A DNA stretch of 64,000 nt from Candidatus Micrarchaeum acidiphilum ARMAN-2 (GCA_009387755.1 GG697238.1:22243-86242), one strand, 5' to 3'; numbered from the stretch's first letter, positions 42,795 to 53,187 are shown. The notes: a model not told the origin generated them from the sequence alone. Numbers and translations: made by a program.

Positions 42795-45700
42795 ATGGAT
42801 TCAGATGAATACTTCAACGAAATCAATGCAAGCTTCAACAAGGCGTACGAAGTCGCGGTAAAGGCAAGGTCGATTGGCTATGATCCAAAGACGACGGTAG
42901 AGATAAGGCCAGCGCCGGACCTTGCATCAAGGGTTGAGGGAATAATAGGCATTGAGGGGCTAGCGGATATAATAAAGGCGCACGCTGACGGCAAGTCAAG
43001 GCAGGAGCTGGCGTTTGACATAGTCCGCGTCATATGCACAGACGGCAAATTCGAAATGGAGATTTCCTCCAGGCTTACCCTTGCGGTAAGAATAGGTCTT
43101 GCCATACTCACCGAGGGCATACTAGTCGCCCCGACGGAGGGGGTTCAAGGCGTAGAGCTCCACAAGAATCCGGATGGGACATCATACATATCGGTGATGT
43201 ACGCCGGGCCGATAAGAGGTGCAGGAGGAACAAGTGCAGCACTCTCAGTGGCGCTGGCGGATTTTGCCAGAAAGCTTCTTGGAATAGGGAGCTACAAGGC
43301 CCAGAAGACCGAAGTAGAAAGGTGCATCGAGGAGATTCAGATATATAATTCCAGGGCTGCCAGGCTGCAGTACCTCCCCGGAGACGAAGATATACGCACC
43401 ATACTGAGCAATTGCCCGGTCTGCATAGATGGAATGCCTACAGAGCAACTCGAAGTGGCAATACATCGCAATGTAGCACGGCTTGACGCGGCCGGCAAGC
43501 AGCAGATGATTACGAACAGGGTACGCGGAGGAATTTGCCTAGTGTCATGCGAGGGCATAGCACAGAAGGCAAAGTCGGTTCTAAAATACACCAAAATGGC
43601 AGGCCTGGATTGGTCATGGCTCAACAAAATAATAAAGGTGGAAAAGGGCACCTCAAAGCCGGGCGAGGACAAAAAGAAAACTGCTGTTTTCCTTCAAGAG
43701 CTCGTTGCAGGCAGGCCCGTGTTCGCCTATCCCAACCACCATGGTTCGTTCAGGCTCAGGTACGGCCGCTCAAGGCTTACTGGCATAGCGGCAAAGGGCT
43801 TCAGCCCTGCTACTATGGCAATTCTTGACGATTTTATAGCAGTTGGAACTCAACTCAAGGTTGAGAAGCCCGGCAAGGGCTGCATAGCCATGCCCGTAGA
43901 CTCGATAGAGGGGCCTTTCGTGAAGCTGGACTCCGGCCAGGCCCTGAGGATAAACACCTATGAAGACGCTTTGCGGCTGCGCAGCAGCGTAAAAAAGATA
44001 CTCTCCGTGGGCGACATACTGGTCACATACGGCGACTTCAAAAAGACAAACACCCCTCTAGAGCCGAGCAGCTACGTCGAAGAATTCTGGTACGAGGAAC
44101 TCAAGGCAGCAGGGTTTAACGGCCCCATGCCGTCTCCTGCCAGCTTCAAGGAAGCGCTTGGCTATTCTAAGGATTACGGAGTGCCGATGCATCCGAAGTA
44201 CATATACGAGTATGCGGAGATCCAGCCGCCTGGTCTTCGTGCACTGGCGGAATCCATGGCAGAGGCAGATGTGGAGAAATCAGAAGATTCGATATTCGGC
44301 CTGAAAAGCATTACTCTGTCTGGAAATCGCATCGAAGAGGTGCGCGAAGCGCTGGAAACCCTATGCGTGCCGCACATGGACTACGGAGACCGGATAAAAA
44401 TAGATGCAGACGACGCGCAGAGTCTCGCATTCACGCTGGGCTTTACTGAAAACGGGAAGCTGCATCTGAGCAATGACGTGCTCGGGAAATACGCAGAAGC
44501 CCAAGACTCGCTGCAGATGCTATCTGCAATATCGCCAGTGAAGATAATGCGCAGGTCTACGCGAATAGGCGGCAGAATGGGCAGGCCTGAGAAGGCCAAA
44601 AGCAGGCTCATGAAGCCGGCTCCGAACGTGCTTTTCCCGGTAGGCGAGCTCGGCGGCAAGGAGAGGAGCGTTTCGAAGGCCTATTCCATAGAGTCAAAAA
44701 AGTTCGATTCGAAAGGAATATACGCCGAAGTTGCAAGGTTCAAGTGCGACAAAGGCGGAGAATACATTAACTCGTTCTATTGCAGAAAACACAAATCAAG
44801 GGCCACCATAGAGCGCAAATGCTCGGTCTGCGGGCACCTGACGAACGACAAAAAGTGCGAAAAATGCGGTTCCAAGACAAACTCGAGCGAAAGCAAGGTG
44901 CTGGACCTGATCGAAATAGTCAATGCCGCGCTTTCAAACCTCGGAATTCAGGCCATGCCTAAGAATGTAAAGGGCGTCAAGAGCCTCATGAACGGAGACA
45001 TGGTGCCGGAGCCGATAGAAAAAGGTATCCTGAGGAGCCTGCACGACATACACATATTCAAGGACGGCACGATAAGGTTTGACGCAACAGACGCCCCGAT
45101 CACGCATTTCTATCCAAACGAGATAGCTACCCCCGCCGAGAGGTTGAAGGAGCTGGGCTACAAAAAGGATTACATGGGCAACGAGCTAAAAGATGACAAC
45201 CAGCTTGTAGAACTCATGCACCAAGATGTCATACTTAACATAAACTGCGCGGAATACTTCCTCAAAGTCTCAAACTTCATAGACGACCTCCTGGTAAAAT
45301 ACTACGGCATGCAGCCGTTTTACAATGCGAGCAAGATACAAGACCTCATAGGCCACTACGTAATAACGTTGTCTCCGCACACTTCGGCCGGCGTGCTATG
45401 CAGGATAATAGGGTTTACCAAGTCAAACGTCGGCTTCGCGCATCCGTATGTCATATCGGCCAGAAGAAGAAACTGCGACGGCGATGAGGACACCACTATG
45501 ATGCTGCTCGACGGGCTTATAAACTTTTCGAGAAGCTATCTGCCTACTACCATAGGCGGCACCATGGATGCCCCCCTTATCCTTACAATAAACGTCATGC
45601 CCGAAGAAGTCGACGACGAAGTGCATGCGATGGAGGTATCAGAATCATACGGCCTCGACTTCTACAAAAGCACGCTTTCGTATGCCAATCCGTCCGAAGT

Positions 45701-46238
45701 CGAAGTCGAGATAGTCGCGAACAGGCTCGGCAAAAAAAGCATATTCTCAAACCTGAAGTTCACTACGCCCAGCAGCGACAAGTCGATAAACTACGCGCCG
45801 ATACAAAGCTCCTACACAAAGCTTAAGACTATGCAAGACAAGATAAACAAGCAGTTCGAGCTCATGGACATTCTCTACTCTATAGACCGGAGCGACACCG
45901 CAAGAAGGCTTATACTCAGCCACTTCATACCGGATCTGATGGGCAACCTGCATTCGTTCTCAAAGCAGACGTTCAGGTGCGGCAACTGTAATGCAAAGTA
46001 CCGCAGGGTGCCTCTCGTAGGAAAATGCACCAAGTGCGGGGGCAAGCTCCTTCTTACCATATCAAAGGGCGGCATAGAGAAGTACCTGGAAACCGCAACA
46101 GACCTCGCCAACAGGTACAACCTGGAGAACTACATAAAGCAGCGAATACTGCTTCTGAGAGACGAAATAAACGCGGTATTCGGCATCACGGGCCCGCAGG
46201 AGCAGACAAAGCAGTTCAACCTTACGAAATTCATGTGA
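42795..46238 (+). CDS. polC: DNA polymerase D large subunit (DP2)
   Basis: Catalytic subunit of PolD with a two-double-psi-barrel core related to RNA polymerase. 1147 residues, in the family range and without an intein. The catalytic block is NCDGDEDTTMMLLDG near residue 895. Zinc modules: CSVCG/CEKCG near residue 675 and CGNCN/CTKCG near 1065. The N-terminal KH-like region carries YAGPIRGAGGTSAALSV. The last residues, QFNLTKFM, fit a PCNA-binding PIP box. Adjacent to DP1, an arrangement found in several archaea. Confidence 0.96.
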   Translation: MDSDEYFNEINASFNKAYEVAVKARSIGYDPKTTVEIRPAPDLASRVEGIIGIEGLADIIKAHADGKSRQELAFDIVRVICTDGKFEMEISSRLTLAVRIGLAILTEGILVAPTEGVQGVELHKNPDGTSYISVMYAGPIRGAGGTSAALSVALADFARKLLGIGSYKAQKTEVERCIEEIQIYNSRAARLQYLPGDEDIRTILSNCPVCIDGMPTEQLEVAIHRNVARLDAAGKQQMITNRVRGGICLVSCEGIAQKAKSVLKYTKMAGLDWSWLNKIIKVEKGTSKPGEDKKKTAVFLQELVAGRPVFAYPNHHGSFRLRYGRSRLTGIAAKGFSPATMAILDDFIAVGTQLKVEKPGKGCIAMPVDSIEGPFVKLDSGQALRINTYEDALRLRSSVKKILSVGDILVTYGDFKKTNTPLEPSSYVEEFWYEELKAAGFNGPMPSPASFKEALGYSKDYGVPMHPKYIYEYAEIQPPGLRALAESMAEADVEKSEDSIFGLKSITLSGNRIEEVREALETLCVPHMDYGDRIKIDADDAQSLAFTLGFTENGKLHLSNDVLGKYAEAQDSLQMLSAISPVKIMRRSTRIGGRMGRPEKAKSRLMKPAPNVLFPVGELGGKERSVSKAYSIESKKFDSKGIYAEVARFKCDKGGEYINSFYCRKHKSRATIERKCSVCGHLTNDKKCEKCGSKTNSSESKVLDLIEIVNAALSNLGIQAMPKNVKGVKSLMNGDMVPEPIEKGILRSLHDIHIFKDGTIRFDATDAPITHFYPNEIATPAERLKELGYKKDYMGNELKDDNQLVELMHQDVILNINCAEYFLKVSNFIDDLLVKYYGMQPFYNASKIQDLIGHYVITLSPHTSAGVLCRIIGFTKSNVGFAHPYVISARRRNCDGDEDTTMMLLDGLINFSRSYLPTTIGGTMDAPLILTINVMPEEVDDEVHAMEVSESYGLDFYKSTLSYANPSEVEVEIVANRLGKKSIFSNLKFTTPSSDKSINYAPIQSSYTKLKTMQDKINKQFELMDILYSIDRSDTARRLILSHFIPDLMGNLHSFSKQTFRCGNCNAKYRRVPLVGKCTKCGGKLLLTISKGGIEKYLETATDLANRYNLENYIKQRILLLRDEINAVFGITGPQEQTKQFNLTKFM

Positions 46239-47981
46239 TCATTTCTTTTTTGCTAGGAACCTTCTGACCTTTTCAAGCGGCATAGTGTTTATAACATTTG
46301 CCTTGGTGAGCCATCCCCTTCTTGCGGTTCCAATGCCGTATCTAAGAAAGCCGAAATGGGATACGTTGTGCCCATCGCTGTCAACAGAAAACATGATGTT
46401 GTAGCCACGCAGCGAGAGTATGTTGGTGTCATTGAGGTCCAGCCTGCTGGGATACGAATTTATCTCGAGGGCCACCATGCCGCGCTCAGCAGACTCCGCG
46501 ACCTTTTCCAGGTCTATCTTGTACGGCTCTCTCTGGTTTATCACGCGCCCTGTCGGATGTGCAAGTATGCTGACCAGTCCGGTGTCCAAGGCTTTTCTTA
46601 CCCTTGCCGTCATTTCATCATATGACATGTTGAAGTTTGAGTGCACTGCGGCTACGACGCAGTCCATCTTTTCAAGCATCGCCCTGCTCAGGTCAAGACT
46701 GCCATCCTTGAGTATGTCTACTTCAGCGCCCTTGAGTATCGTTGGTCTGCCTCCGAGCTTTTCGTTCAGGCTGTCAATCTTCTTGAAGAACTCCTCGAAC
46801 CGCTTCTCATCCATTCCCTTGGCCACCCTAAGGCTCTTGGTATGGTTGGTAGTTGCGAAATATGCCAAACCCGCAGCACCGGCCGCGGCTGCCATTTCCT
46901 CAAGCGTATTCATGCCGTCAGTTTCCTTCGTGTGGGTGTGCATGTCGCCCATAAGGTCCTTCAGCTGTATCAGGTCCGGTATATTGTGCTCCTGCGCAAG
47001 CTTTATCTCGCCTCTGTCCTCCCTCATTTCTGGCGGGATCCATTGCATCCCAAGCTTTGCATATATGGTCTCCTCGTTTAAGCTTGATATCAACCGCCCA
47101 GATTTTTCGAAAAGCCCGTACTCGTTCAATTTGTAGCCCTTCTTAACTGCGATAGTCCTTACACCTATATTATGGTTCTTGCTCCCGGTAAAGTACTGGA
47201 TCGCCGCGCCGAAGCTGTCGGGCTCTATCACCCTGAGGTCGCAGCTGGTGCCTATCTTAAGCCATACGGTCGTCTTGGTGGGCCCTTTGCTTATTATGCT
47301 CTTGACCTCATCCATTCCAGAGAAAAAGTCCATCACCTTTTCCGGGCTTTTTGACAAAGCCAATATGTCTATATCACCGACAGTTTCGCGCATCCTCCTT
47401 ATAGAACCTGCAATGACCACGCCTTCCGCAAGGCCGCTGCCTGCAAGCTTTGAGACTATAGATTCCGCTTCCGGCAACACATCGCCGAGCAGCAGCCTCC
47501 CCTTGCTCGACTCTAATATTTTTATTCCATCTGCAAGGACTTCTTCGCTCTTCGCCCCGAAGCCTGCCAGCTCACGCACTTTGTGCTTTTCCAGCGCATC
47601 CTTGAGCGTCTCTACATCCTTAACCCCTAGTCTTTTGTAAAGCACCCCTATCTTTTTTGCGCCCAGCCCCTCGATTTTAGAGAGCTCGACAAAGTCTATC
47701 GGGTATTTTTTTCGCATCTCCTCATACTTCCTTATCCTGCCTGTTTTAAGATATTCCTCTATTTTCTGGGCCAGGCCCTTGCCTATGCCGGGCAACTCCA
47801 TCAGGGCATCTATTCCGCCCCGCCCATATATAAGCCCGAGGTCCTCCTGCAATCCCTCTATGGTGAGCGCTGCCCTCTGGTAAGCCCGTATCTCGAACTT
47901 CGATGAAGGGCTATTGTCAATGCCGAGCATGGCTGCAATATTGTTGAAAATATCCGCTATCTCCTTATTCTTCAATTCCAT
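46239..47981 (-). CDS. polX: family X DNA polymerase with PHP domain
   Basis: Gap-filling repair polymerase. N-terminal helix-hairpin-helix 8-kDa-like domain (MELPGIGKGLAQKIEEYL), a second HhH (KIEGLGAKKIGVLYKRL), palm with GSIRRMRETVGDIDIL (the two catalytic Asp in DID) near residue 200, and a C-terminal PHP phosphoesterase (DMHTHTKETDG near residue 345, TTNHTKS, HSNFNMSYDEM, DSDGHN), which often has exonuclease or AP activity. 580 residues from the ATG at 47981. Its stop is immediately next to the DP2 stop. Confidence 0.94.
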   Translation of the reverse strand: MELKNKEIADIFNNIAAMLGIDNSPSSKFEIRAYQRAALTIEGLQEDLGLIYGRGGIDALMELPGIGKGLAQKIEEYLKTGRIRKYEEMRKKYPIDFVELSKIEGLGAKKIGVLYKRLGVKDVETLKDALEKHKVRELAGFGAKSEEVLADGIKILESSKGRLLLGDVLPEAESIVSKLAGSGLAEGVVIAGSIRRMRETVGDIDILALSKSPEKVMDFFSGMDEVKSIISKGPTKTTVWLKIGTSCDLRVIEPDSFGAAIQYFTGSKNHNIGVRTIAVKKGYKLNEYGLFEKSGRLISSLNEETIYAKLGMQWIPPEMREDRGEIKLAQEHNIPDLIQLKDLMGDMHTHTKETDGMNTLEEMAAAAGAAGLAYFATTNHTKSLRVAKGMDEKRFEEFFKKIDSLNEKLGGRPTILKGAEVDILKDGSLDLSRAMLEKMDCVVAAVHSNFNMSYDEMTARVRKALDTGLVSILAHPTGRVINQREPYKIDLEKVAESAERGMVALEINSYPSRLDLNDTNILSLRGYNIMFSVDSDGHNVSHFGFLRYGIGTARRGWLTKANVINTMPLEKVRRFLAKKK

Positions 47982-48056
47982 CCACCGCAAGCTCCCATAA
48001 TATCACATATCAATTAAATTTATTAATATGAATGCCGAATCTTAAATGGCGATTGG

Positions 48057-50294
48057 TTGGCTGATGACATATTCATGGACAAGTTCATCTTTGACATACT
48101 TCCAATAGCGAATACGCAGTCCGGACCGGACGAATCGTCGCCGCAATTCAGTGGCATAATAAGCGACATGTTCGGCATAGACAAGGTGGAGATTCATAGC
48201 GCAAAAAAGATAGAAGGCTCCAGTTCCTCGCTGCTGGGTTATGTGATAAATACGCGCAAGCCCTATATAGACAACCAGCTGAGCGAATATTCTGCATTCC
48301 CGGAAATGATACTTCAGCGCAACAACGGCTACTCTAGCTGCGCAGCCATACCAATAATCGCAAGCGGAAAGGTCATAGGAGTTTTGGAAATGCTTTCCAA
48401 GGTGCAGGGCAAATTCACCGAAGACCTAATTAAGAAACTGACTCTCGGACTCACCATCATGGGGTTCTCCCTGGCATATAAATCAGAAGCCGCGAGAAGC
48501 GTCAAGCTTGCGTCATACTTCGACTCCTCCTTCGGCGCCCCGATGCCGCAGTTCATTATATCATCCGAAGGCTCAATAATAAAGTTCAATAAGGAGGCGC
48601 TGCTCCATTTCGCCAAAGTCCAGACCGGCTCAAAGTTTGACGAAGCCATCGGGGCAAGCTTCAAGGAAATCGTAAACTCCTCAGAGAAGAGGAATCCGGT
48701 TAAGGTAAACATACCAGTAAACAACGAAATCAGGAACTTCGAGGTAAAGGTATCCAAGGTGAGCAGTACCGCATTCCACATGGCGTTCACAGACAGGACC
48801 GCGCTCAACAAATTCGAAAAGATAATGGCGCTGGTTAACGAAAGCCCCGACGTGTGCATAATGTTTTCGGATAAAAATCTGTACATAAAGGAAATCGTAG
48901 GCACCTTCGGGAAGCTGCCTGTCTCGATGAATGAGCTCATGTCAGGCCAGAACCTTCTCAACTTCTCGGCGCAGGACAAGTTTTTGGAGAGTCTCAAAAA
49001 GGTGCTGGAAAAAGGTGCCCAGGAAACAAGTTTTGGCGAGTTGAACCTTCTCCTGCTCAACGGTCTTCAGATACATGTCCACTACAGCATAACCCGCATT
49101 AATGACGGATACGTGATACTGGTCGTGGATTCGGACAATGAAAAACTTGTAGAAAACGCAAAATCAAACCTCGACGATTTCGTAAACGCCACGTCAGATC
49201 CAGTAATAAGTGTGGATAACCTTGGCTACATAAAGAAGGTAAACCTGTCCGCGGAAAGAATCCTGGGCTACAATAGGGAAGAGCTCAACGGAAAGGAGAT
49301 AAAGTCGATATACAAAGAAAACGAGATTCTGGACAGGGACATAGCGTATGTCAGGAACGGAGGGAAAATCGACGGGACATACGTGAACCTGATAAAAAAG
49401 GACCAGAGCCTTATGCCTGCGGTGCACTCGATACGCTCCATAAACGAGTCCGGCAACGCAGATTACATAATCCTATTAAAGGAGCTCGAGACGAAGCAGA
49501 TGATAGAGAGGCAGGAGGAATATCTCCGTGCGCTCGATACAAGAATCAAGAGGTCCGAGTCTGTAGGGCAGCTGAAATCCCAGTTCATCTCAGACATAGC
49601 CCACGAGCTGAAAACACCGCTGACAAACATAATGGGTTTTACAAAGCTGCTCTACGACGGAGAATTCGGAGAAATCCCGGAAGAGCAAAAGGAGTACCTG
49701 AAGACGATACTGGACGAGTCGGATCGCCTAATGTTCATAATAATGCAGGTTCTCGACGCGGCCAAGCTGGATGCAAGGAGAGTCAAACTGGACCTTACGG
49801 AGATAAGCATGACCGAGCTCTACAACAACCCGAGCATAAGGGCGCTTGAGGAATCTGCAACCAACAAGGGTCTCGCATTCGACTGGATAGTGAGTTACGA
49901 CACTCCGATAGTGCAGGCTGACCTAAGCCGCATAATACAGGTGTTCACCAACCTCATAGGCAATGCCATAAAGTTCACCGAAAAGGGCGGGATAAAGGTA
50001 AACATATACAAAAAGAGCAGGAACACAATAGCATGCGAAGTTATAGACACCGGAATAGGGATAGGAGAGGAAGACAAAAGGAAGATATTTAGGAAGTTCT
50101 ACCAGGCTTCCAAGAAGAACCTGACCATACAGAACGGCGCTGGTACTGGGCTTGGCCTAGCGATAACAAAGGAAATAGTAAGCCTCCACCACGGCAAGAT
50201 AAAATTTGAATCCGAGCTCGGCAAGGGCAGCAAATTCTGGTTCACGATACCCATAAAGCAGAACCCGAACAGGAAGTCAAGACCGCAGGAATGA
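48057..50294 (+). CDS. sensor histidine kinase with GAF and PAS domains
   Basis: 745 residues, no membrane segment, so a cytoplasmic sensor. Order: GAF-like (residues 20-150, AAIPIIASGKVIGVLEML), two PAS-like regions (about 160-260 and 270-365), a clear PAS (375-480, DPVISVDNLGYIKKVNLSAERILGYNREELNG is its core), HisKA with phospho-acceptor His in FISDIAHELKTPLTN, and HATPase_c with N (NLIGNAIKFTEKGG), G1 (DTGIGIG) and G2 (GAGTGLGLAI) boxes. It starts TTG at 48057; ATG at 48075 is an alternative. A response regulator lies 1 kb downstream. Confidence 0.92.
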   Translation: MADDIFMDKFIFDILPIANTQSGPDESSPQFSGIISDMFGIDKVEIHSAKKIEGSSSSLLGYVINTRKPYIDNQLSEYSAFPEMILQRNNGYSSCAAIPIIASGKVIGVLEMLSKVQGKFTEDLIKKLTLGLTIMGFSLAYKSEAARSVKLASYFDSSFGAPMPQFIISSEGSIIKFNKEALLHFAKVQTGSKFDEAIGASFKEIVNSSEKRNPVKVNIPVNNEIRNFEVKVSKVSSTAFHMAFTDRTALNKFEKIMALVNESPDVCIMFSDKNLYIKEIVGTFGKLPVSMNELMSGQNLLNFSAQDKFLESLKKVLEKGAQETSFGELNLLLLNGLQIHVHYSITRINDGYVILVVDSDNEKLVENAKSNLDDFVNATSDPVISVDNLGYIKKVNLSAERILGYNREELNGKEIKSIYKENEILDRDIAYVRNGGKIDGTYVNLIKKDQSLMPAVHSIRSINESGNADYIILLKELETKQMIERQEEYLRALDTRIKRSESVGQLKSQFISDIAHELKTPLTNIMGFTKLLYDGEFGEIPEEQKEYLKTILDESDRLMFIIMQVLDAAKLDARRVKLDLTEISMTELYNNPSIRALEESATNKGLAFDWIVSYDTPIVQADLSRIIQVFTNLIGNAIKFTEKGGIKVNIYKKSRNTIACEVIDTGIGIGEEDKRKIFRKFYQASKKNLTIQNGAGTGLGLAITKEIVSLHHGKIKFESELGKGSKFWFTIPIKQNPNRKSRPQE

Positions 50295-50306
50295 TTGCAG
50301 GCAGGC

Positions 50307-51290
50307 CTATACTCCTGCTATGTATATTCCGCAGGCGTTGCCTATCGAATGCGCCCTGAGCTCGGCGCTATAAAGCACCGAATAATTGGCCCCAAATATT
50401 GTTGAATTTATCAAGGAGTCGGCGGTTGTGTTTATGTATATAGAGGCGAATTCAAGAGTCCCGATGCCTGATTTGGTCTGGTAGTTCTCCTCGTATATGC
50501 CGTAGCCAAGGTTTTCCTGCTTCGATACAATGCCATACGGCACTATGTTGCTCACGTTCTGGTATGTGAACTGCCCGGAAGGATAGCTCCCATATATCTT
50601 AAAGTATGTTGAATTGTACATGCCCGGTGTGCATTCGTACGTGTTGCTATAGAGAGTGGTGTAGTTCTCTATGAGCAGATAGTCAGAGTCAGTGGCAAGC
50701 AAGCCATTTATCTTTGCAAGCGTATCGTTTGCCGATACTGAAGTAGTGGGTGCAGAGGAAACTGTGCTGGTAGTGGTAGATGCCGTGGTTGTTGAGGAAA
50801 CCGCCTTTACTGTGGTAGTGCTGTTAGAATTAGTCCCAAATCCATAGGGCCCAGATATCTTTATGTATTCTGAGTCCGGCTGTACTTTAAGACTCTCTGG
50901 CACCGCCTTTATCTTCACAAGAGCTGAGCTGTTGTATACCTTGACAGGATTGAATTCTATGTCTGCATACCTGCCGGTAAGGTTTAGGTGCACGGTCGAA
51001 TTATAAAGAAGAACCGATATGGTCGGATTTATAAATGAGGGCATTTTTACTATCTGTATGCTGGCGCCTCCATTTCCTATTCTTCCGCCGAAATAGGCCA
51101 TGTATTCGGTGCCGTTTAGAATAAACGGGAATCCATTGGCCGTTATGTTCTCGCTTACGCCTGCGCTGCCGACTGCTACAGGTCCGCCGGAAAGCACTGC
51201 GTAAGCCGCTACAAGAACTACAATTACCAGAACTACAAGGGCAGTTGCCGCTTTTGTACTGTCTGGCGTAGCGGATTTCTTTTTGGCCAT
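50307..51290 (-). CDS. membrane-anchored Ser/Thr-rich surface protein
   Basis: 327 residues. A basic N-terminus and one membrane helix (about residues 15-35, ALVVLVIVVLVAAYAVL) anchor an external part with many N-x-S/T sequons. A Ser/Thr-rich linker (residues 153-185, runs such as STTTASTTTSTVSS) separates two beta-rich domains and looks like an O-glycosylated stalk. Two cysteines near residues 218 and 320. No family recognised. It stands between the kinase and regulator genes on the opposite strand. Confidence 0.7.
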   Translation of the reverse strand: MAKKKSATPDSTKAATALVVLVIVVLVAAYAVLSGGPVAVGSAGVSENITANGFPFILNGTEYMAYFGGRIGNGGASIQIVKMPSFINPTISVLLYNSTVHLNLTGRYADIEFNPVKVYNSSALVKIKAVPESLKVQPDSEYIKISGPYGFGTNSNSTTTVKAVSSTTTASTTTSTVSSAPTTSVSANDTLAKINGLLATDSDYLLIENYTTLYSNTYECTPGMYNSTYFKIYGSYPSGQFTYQNVSNIVPYGIVSKQENLGYGIYEENYQTKSGIGTLEFASIYINTTADSLINSTIFGANYSVLYSAELRAHSIGNACGIYIAGV

Positions 51291-51358
51291 GTGATCGCTA
51301 ATAGATTAATACCAATAATACTAATATATTTTTCTATTAATTTATGTATGGTGATCGC

Positions 51359-52561
51359 ATGCAGGAACCCGAACCTTCAAATTTCAACAAGGACATATTT
51401 GACATAATAAACGACAAGCAGCAGATAACCTACAACGAACTCGCAGATATTGCATTTTCAAGAGGCATACCAAAGGAAAGCCTGAACAAATCGCTCTATT
51501 TCCTGGAGCAGAGCAAGGCAATAGCCTCAATAACCAACGCCGGCATACTCACCTATTATGTGCTTCAGGACCCGAACGTGCTTAGGAAGGTGCTGATAGT
51601 AGAAGACGACAAGAACATAAACAAGCTCATGGCGCTGTCCTTGGGCAAGGGATTTGAGATAAGCCAGATATACGATGGCGGGGAGGCGCTTCCATTCATA
51701 AGGGAAAATAAGCCAAATCTTATCATACTGGATCTGATGCTTCCGAACAAAAACGGCCTCGACATATGTCAGACGGTAAAGACGGATCCGGATATGTCCG
51801 ACACAAAAGTCATACTGGTAAGCGCAATGGACCCCACGAGCAGCCGCTTAAAGGGCATACAGAACGGCGCAGACTATTACATAAAGAAGCCTTTCGACCC
51901 GGCCGAGCTGAGGAGCCTGGTCACAATATTCCTGAAGAAGAAGGGCAAGGTCTTCGACCCGCTGATAGACCTGCCGAACGAGGAGAGGATATCTGCAGAG
52001 GTAGAGCACTACATCGGCGAGGGAGAAAAGTACGTGATGGGCACGCTGCACATAGACAATTTTGCCACGTACGCCAGGCGGTTCGGGGAAAAGTCAGCAA
52101 TCGTAATACTGCGGCTTATCTCCCAGCTTCTGCAGGAGATAATAAAGACCAAGGCGCCGAATGTCTTCATAGGGTTCCTAAACAGCGACGAGTTCGTCAT
52201 AGCAGGGCCGAATGAGAACGTAGAATCCACCGTGGCGGAGGTGAAGAAGGAGTTCGCCGCGGTGCTGCCATTTATACTGCAGGACGAAGGCTACCGCCAG
52301 ATAGACCTCGACATAAACAACCTGTTTGATTCGAATCAGGTGCCAAAACTGTCACTGACCTATACTGCCATGGAGAAGGAGCAGCTTGAGGAGCGCAGAA
52401 AGGAGATTCTGGAGAGCAAGGGTCTGGGAAACGGCGAGATAGGGACATACACATACGAGGAACTGCAAAGGCTTTTCGACAGAGAAGACCTTGACGTGAT
52501 AATTACAAGGGATGCAAACGGCGTAAAGCTGCGCGTAGGCAAAAGCCCGGAGGCAGGCTAA
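51359..52561 (+). CDS. response regulator with winged-helix and degenerate GGDEF domains
   Basis: 400 residues. Residues 1-70 look like a winged helix (QQITYNELADIAFSRGIPKESLNKSLYFLEQ). The receiver domain follows: VLIVEDDKN, phospho-acceptor Asp in LIILDLMLPNKNGLD, Ser in LVSAMD and Lys in YYIKKPFDP. The next ~130 residues have GGDEF-domain layout (DPLIDLPNEERISAEV; FIGFLNSDEFVIAG), but the GG-D-EF signature is NSDEF, so cyclase activity is doubtful. The C-terminus is a charged coiled coil plus a short ID-like end. ATG at 51359 has a GGTGATC site. Confidence 0.85.
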   Translation: MQEPEPSNFNKDIFDIINDKQQITYNELADIAFSRGIPKESLNKSLYFLEQSKAIASITNAGILTYYVLQDPNVLRKVLIVEDDKNINKLMALSLGKGFEISQIYDGGEALPFIRENKPNLIILDLMLPNKNGLDICQTVKTDPDMSDTKVILVSAMDPTSSRLKGIQNGADYYIKKPFDPAELRSLVTIFLKKKGKVFDPLIDLPNEERISAEVEHYIGEGEKYVMGTLHIDNFATYARRFGEKSAIVILRLISQLLQEIIKTKAPNVFIGFLNSDEFVIAGPNENVESTVAEVKKEFAAVLPFILQDEGYRQIDLDINNLFDSNQVPKLSLTYTAMEKEQLEERRKEILESKGLGNGEIGTYTYEELQRLFDREDLDVIITRDANGVKLRVGKSPEAG

Positions 52562-52563
52562 GA

Positions 52564-53139
52564 ATGGTATCGATGAGGCGCAAATTCACTGGCTCTATGG
52601 TGCTTGGTCAGACCGCCCTAGACTTCATGATATCCTATGGCATAGCGTTCATAATAATAGCCGTGGCCCTTGCGGTAATACTGAGCACCGACGTGTTCTC
52701 TGCTGGCCTGGCGCCTGACGTGTGTACCCCGCAGCCCGGATTCACGTGCGATTCTTTTGCAGTAAGCCCATCCGGCGTATTTGTGATAAAGCTTTCTCAG
52801 ACAACCGACAGCACCATAAATGTAACTGCCGCAGCATGCTCCACACTGCCAAATCCAAACAATGTTTCCAGGCCATTCTACGGCAATGTAGACCTGCTCC
52901 CTTACGACAAGGCGCCGCAGTACTATCCGGACAGCTCGCTGCAGTACGGGGCGATTATATACAGTGGCGGCTATGCAGTAATATCAACCTACTGCTATAG
53001 CGGCCCGGACTCCATAGCTTCGGGGCACTACGGAAACCAGTTCATAGGATACTTTTGGATAAATTACACAACAAGCGGATTGCTTCCGACGAATCACAAC
53101 ATAGTGCGGGTCGCGTCCTTCACTACCAAATATACATGA
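52564..53139 (+). CDS. pilin-like protein with class III-type signal peptide
   Basis: 191 residues. GQTALDFMISYGIAFIIIAVALAVIL after a basic N-terminus is the prepilin-peptidase pattern, slightly changed (ALDFM for ALEYL). The exported domain has five to six cysteines and N-x-S/T sequons. The conserved layout with the protein at 10812-11366 (C near the start, ITL/NVTAxxC strand, YWINYTT end) makes them paralogues. It starts 2 bases after the response regulator and is probably in the same operon. Confidence 0.78.
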   Translation: MVSMRRKFTGSMVLGQTALDFMISYGIAFIIIAVALAVILSTDVFSAGLAPDVCTPQPGFTCDSFAVSPSGVFVIKLSQTTDSTINVTAAACSTLPNPNNVSRPFYGNVDLLPYDKAPQYYPDSSLQYGAIIYSGGYAVISTYCYSGPDSIASGHYGNQFIGYFWINYTTSGLLPTNHNIVRVASFTTKYT

Positions 53140-53187
53140 TAAAGGATTAAATTTTATGTTCTGTATTACTATCAATATGGTGAGTGC

